Shown here piece by piece: positions 33,298 to 35,383 of a DNA stretch of 35,383 nt. The notes below the pieces were generated by a model, which saw nothing but the letters and a program-made list of their open reading frames with translations, had not been told where the DNA came from and searched no databases. Source of the stretch: Anaerocolumna sp. (GTDB lineage: Bacteria > Bacillota > Clostridia > Lachnospirales > Lachnospiraceae); the NCBI GenBank assembly GCA_029256725.1, contig JAQSXJ010000086.1:1-35383 (forward strand), given 5' to 3'. Position 1 is the first letter of the stretch, and every line of letters starts with the position of its first letter. A program made the position numbers and the translations under genes.

Positions 33298-34779
33298 ATG
33301 ATACGTGATACTTTCGATAAAATAAGGGAAAAAGCAGATATCAGAGAGAATCTGATAAAATTAAAGGCTGAATTAAAAGAAACCCATAATAAGACTGCTC
33401 TGTTGTATTATATTGGAGCAGACTATCAGGTACTACTTAATTTGCTTAAGGAAGAAGATCCCAAAATCAGAAAAAATACTGCATTGATACTGGGAGAACT
33501 GAATATTCCGGAAACGCTTAATGATTTATATGAAGCCTACGAAGAAGAGGAGCAGTTATTTGTTAGAAGTGCATATCTCACAGCTTTAAAAAACTTTGAT
33601 TATACCTCTTACGTAGATAATTTGGAGAAAAGATATGATATTTTAAGCAGCACAGAAATAACCGAGGATAATAAGAAACATGTGGAAGAAGAGATGAGAC
33701 ATCTCTCGGCATTGATTCGTAAGGTAAAGGGAGCCAAAAAACATGAATTTACCGGCTACAAAGTACCCTCCTCTCTTATTCTGCTTACAAACAGAAATTA
33801 TATAGGGGCTACATTAACGCAGCTTCAGGGAATTAATGCAAGAGAATTTAATGCAGGTGTCATGGTGGAATGTGACGACTTGGAGAGAGTACTTGCTGTC
33901 AGAACCTATACAGAAATCTTGTTTATATTAAAAGATATAAAATCCATAGACAGGGATGTGGTGACAGGAGCGAAAGCACTGGCAGAAAGCAGTCTGATGG
34001 AATTTTTGATGCAAAGACATCAAGGAAATCCACCCTTTTATTTTCGTATAGAACTAAAAGCAAAAATGGAACTTGATAAGCGTAGCAGTTTTACAAAGAA
34101 ATTTGCTTCAGAATTAGAACGGAATACAGGAAGAAAACTTATCAACAGTACCTCTGATTACGAATGGGAATTAAGACTTATTGAGAATAAAGAGGGAAGA
34201 TTTAACGTTCTAATAAAACTGTGCACCTTAAAGGATGACAGATTTGGTTATCGTAAGAATGTAATCGCCGCTAGCATAAATCCAGCTATGGCTGCACTTA
34301 TCACAACACTTTCCAAAGATTATCTGAAAGAAGATGCCCAGGTGTTAGACCCATTTTGTGGTGTGGGTACAATGCTTATAGAAAGAAACAAAGAAGTAAA
34401 AGCAGGTACAATGTATGGACTGGATGTGTTCGGACAGGCAATTGAGAGAGCAAAAGAGAATACAGCCTTAAGCGGAGACACCATCTATTATATTAATCGT
34501 AATTTCTTTGACTTTAAGCATGAGTATCTCTTTGATGAGATTATTACGAATATGCCAAGAGCACAGGGACATAAAGATGAAAATGAAATCTGTGAACTGT
34601 ACCGTAGGTTTTTTGCAAAAGCAAGCGAGCATTTGGAGCAGGACGGAGTGATTATAATGTACTCTCATAACAAGGATTATGTACACAAATTCTATAATCG
34701 TAAGAATTTCAAAATAGTAAAAGAATTTGAAATCTCCAAAAGAGAAGGTGCTTATCTATTCATTTTGCAAACAGTTTAA
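33298..34779 (+). CDS. RNA methyltransferase-like protein (HEAT, THUMP-like and SAM-binding domains)
   Basis: The 493-residue protein has helical HEAT-like repeats in its N-terminal about 110 residues (EDPKIRKNTALILGELNIPE). A middle segment (about 150-320) resembles a THUMP-type RNA-binding part. The C-terminal Rossmann domain carries the SAM motif DPFCGVGTMLIERNKE (about residue 350) and a motif IV that reads NMPR (about 418), the pattern of THUMP/TRM11/UPF0020-type methyltransferases rather than NPPY. The target RNA position is unknown, so it may act on tRNA or rRNA. The HEAT N terminus is unusual for the family. Ribosome site aaggagc. Confidence 0.75.
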   Translation: MIRDTFDKIREKADIRENLIKLKAELKETHNKTALLYYIGADYQVLLNLLKEEDPKIRKNTALILGELNIPETLNDLYEAYEEEEQLFVRSAYLTALKNFDYTSYVDNLEKRYDILSSTEITEDNKKHVEEEMRHLSALIRKVKGAKKHEFTGYKVPSSLILLTNRNYIGATLTQLQGINAREFNAGVMVECDDLERVLAVRTYTEILFILKDIKSIDRDVVTGAKALAESSLMEFLMQRHQGNPPFYFRIELKAKMELDKRSSFTKKFASELERNTGRKLINSTSDYEWELRLIENKEGRFNVLIKLCTLKDDRFGYRKNVIAASINPAMAALITTLSKDYLKEDAQVLDPFCGVGTMLIERNKEVKAGTMYGLDVFGQAIERAKENTALSGDTIYYINRNFFDFKHEYLFDEIITNMPRAQGHKDENEICELYRRFFAKASEHLEQDGVIIMYSHNKDYVHKFYNRKNFKIVKEFEISKREGAYLFILQTV

Positions 34780-34892
34780 AGATAATGTTATTCATAGGAA
34801 TATGAAGCAAACCTTTTGAGGATTAAACATCTTATTAAATGCTGAAGAAATAGGGTATGAGTTAAAGGCTAAGTCTACAGTCATATTTCTTA

Positions 34893-34949
34893 ATAGATAT
34901 ATCTTAGAATAGAAGGAATGTATAGATATATCTTAGATTGAAGGAATGT
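34893..34949. repeat. Two tandem copies of a 29-nt sequence
   Basis: gatatatcttaga and gaaggaatgta occur twice in tandem in the 3' region of the methyltransferase gene. Coordinates are approximate and no function is apparent. Confidence 0.5.
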
Positions 34950-34970
34950 ACAAATATATTGTTATGAAAA

Positions 34971-35007
34971 ACGGCTTCTAATTCTGTATTAGTGAATCAG
35001 AAGCCGT
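34971..35007. terminator. Bidirectional terminator between convergent genes
   Basis: The stem acggcttctaattc / gaatcagaagccgt has a 9-nt loop, with a poly-A run before it and a short AT tail after it. Confidence 0.75.
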
Positions 35008-35055
35008 AAATATTGGCGTCTCTTAGAAGTGATAGATGATTTAATGACTGATATT

Positions 35056-35382
35056 TTAGAAATCTTCACTTAGAAGATATACAGCAAAGGTAGCTTCTGT
35101 CTGAGTGTCATAGTTTACAGATATAAACCCACTATCGTATTTAAAATGCATATCACCATTATTGTCACTAACAGGTTCACCGAATGCTTCCTTGAAGCTA
35201 TCTATCTTATCGCCGATTTTAGCTCCATTAAAATCTATATCAGCTCTATCGGTAAAGACCTGGCTAACAGCAGTATATTCTGCATTAAACCAAATTCTGA
35301 TTCCATTTTCTTTAAATTCTAATCCACCTTCATCTATCTTAGAAGGTTCTTCTTTAAGGGTTTCTAATAATGTATCTTTACT
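35056..35382 (-). CDS. C-terminal part of an unknown protein (5' end outside window)
   Basis: The minus-strand frame is open from the window edge to a stop at 35056, giving 108 residues. It reads through GIRIWFNAEYTAVSQVFTDR, GAKIGDKIDSFKEAFGEP and ends ATFAVYLLSEDF. This pattern, short beta strands with a repeated FK-A-FGEP element, looks like the end of an extracellular lipoprotein, but I recognise no family. It is convergent with the methyltransferase gene and shares the hairpin terminator between them. Confidence 0.6.
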   Translation of the reverse strand, partial: SKDTLLETLKEEPSKIDEGGLEFKENGIRIWFNAEYTAVSQVFTDRADIDFNGAKIGDKIDSFKEAFGEPVSDNNGDMHFKYDSGFISVNYDTQTEATFAVYLLSEDF

Positions 35383-35383
35383 T

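Overview
The window looks like chromosome from a low-GC, plant-fibre-degrading Clostridia, most likely Lachnospiraceae (Lachnoclostridium/Anaerocolumna type). The signs are AT-rich DNA, strong GGAGG-type ribosome sites, U-tailed hairpin terminators, a GH112 phosphorylase and GH105 hydrolase, an LplB/YtcP-type sugar importer, and several small decayed genes. I saw no tRNA, rRNA, CRISPR array or intact transposase.

Layout. Positions 1-2.1 kb: the 3' end of an Rhs-type polymorphic toxin, a likely immunity gene, and a frameshifted second (orphan) immunity-like gene. 2.15-5 kb: a 5'-truncated, frameshifted GH43 glycosidase remnant overlapping an intact beta-lactamase-fold serine hydrolase, then a 158-bp palindromic element and a RidA remnant. 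5.3-7.5 kb: a GNAT acetyltransferase and two small membrane proteins (DUF4234, DUF2752). 8-11.7 kb: a three-gene sugar ABC importer whose binding-protein gene is frameshifted in its signal peptide. 11.9-14.3 kb: a CDF metal exporter and a secreted Fn3-CAP protein.

14.6-19.5 kb: a GH112 galactosyl phosphorylase and a GH105 unsaturated rhamnogalacturonyl hydrolase (minus strand), divergent from an AraC regulator. Together they fit intracellular breakdown of rhamnogalacturonan-I fragments: GH105 removes the unsaturated uronic acid, leaving galactosyl-rhamnose for phosphorolysis. The importer at 8-11.7 kb is of the type that can deliver such oligosaccharides. The upstream region carries a promoter and two exact 39-nt repeats.

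19.5-25.1 kb: an ABC-2 exporter pair, an LrgA/LrgB pair whose second gene runs into a 215-bp MITE-like palindrome, an array of about 15 13-nt repeats, a FadR-type GntR regulator and a D-2-hydroxyacid dehydrogenase. 25.3-30 kb: an internally deleted chemoreceptor, a metallophosphoesterase with a DUF4474 protein, and an NADH oxidase-type flavoprotein. 30.3-33.2 kb: a membrane-anchored unknown, a previously easy-to-miss 51-codon OadG-like gene and the OadB sodium pump subunit, preceded by a leader that looks like a yybP-ykoY-type riboswitch with a terminator switch. 33.3 kb to end: a HEAT/THUMP-like RNA methyltransferase and the 3' end of an unknown gene.

The most interesting signals are the riboswitch-like leader in front of a sodium pump gene, the palindromic element that has become the C terminus of LrgB, the 13-nt array, the 39-nt repeats at the AraC promoter, and a run of at least five damaged genes.
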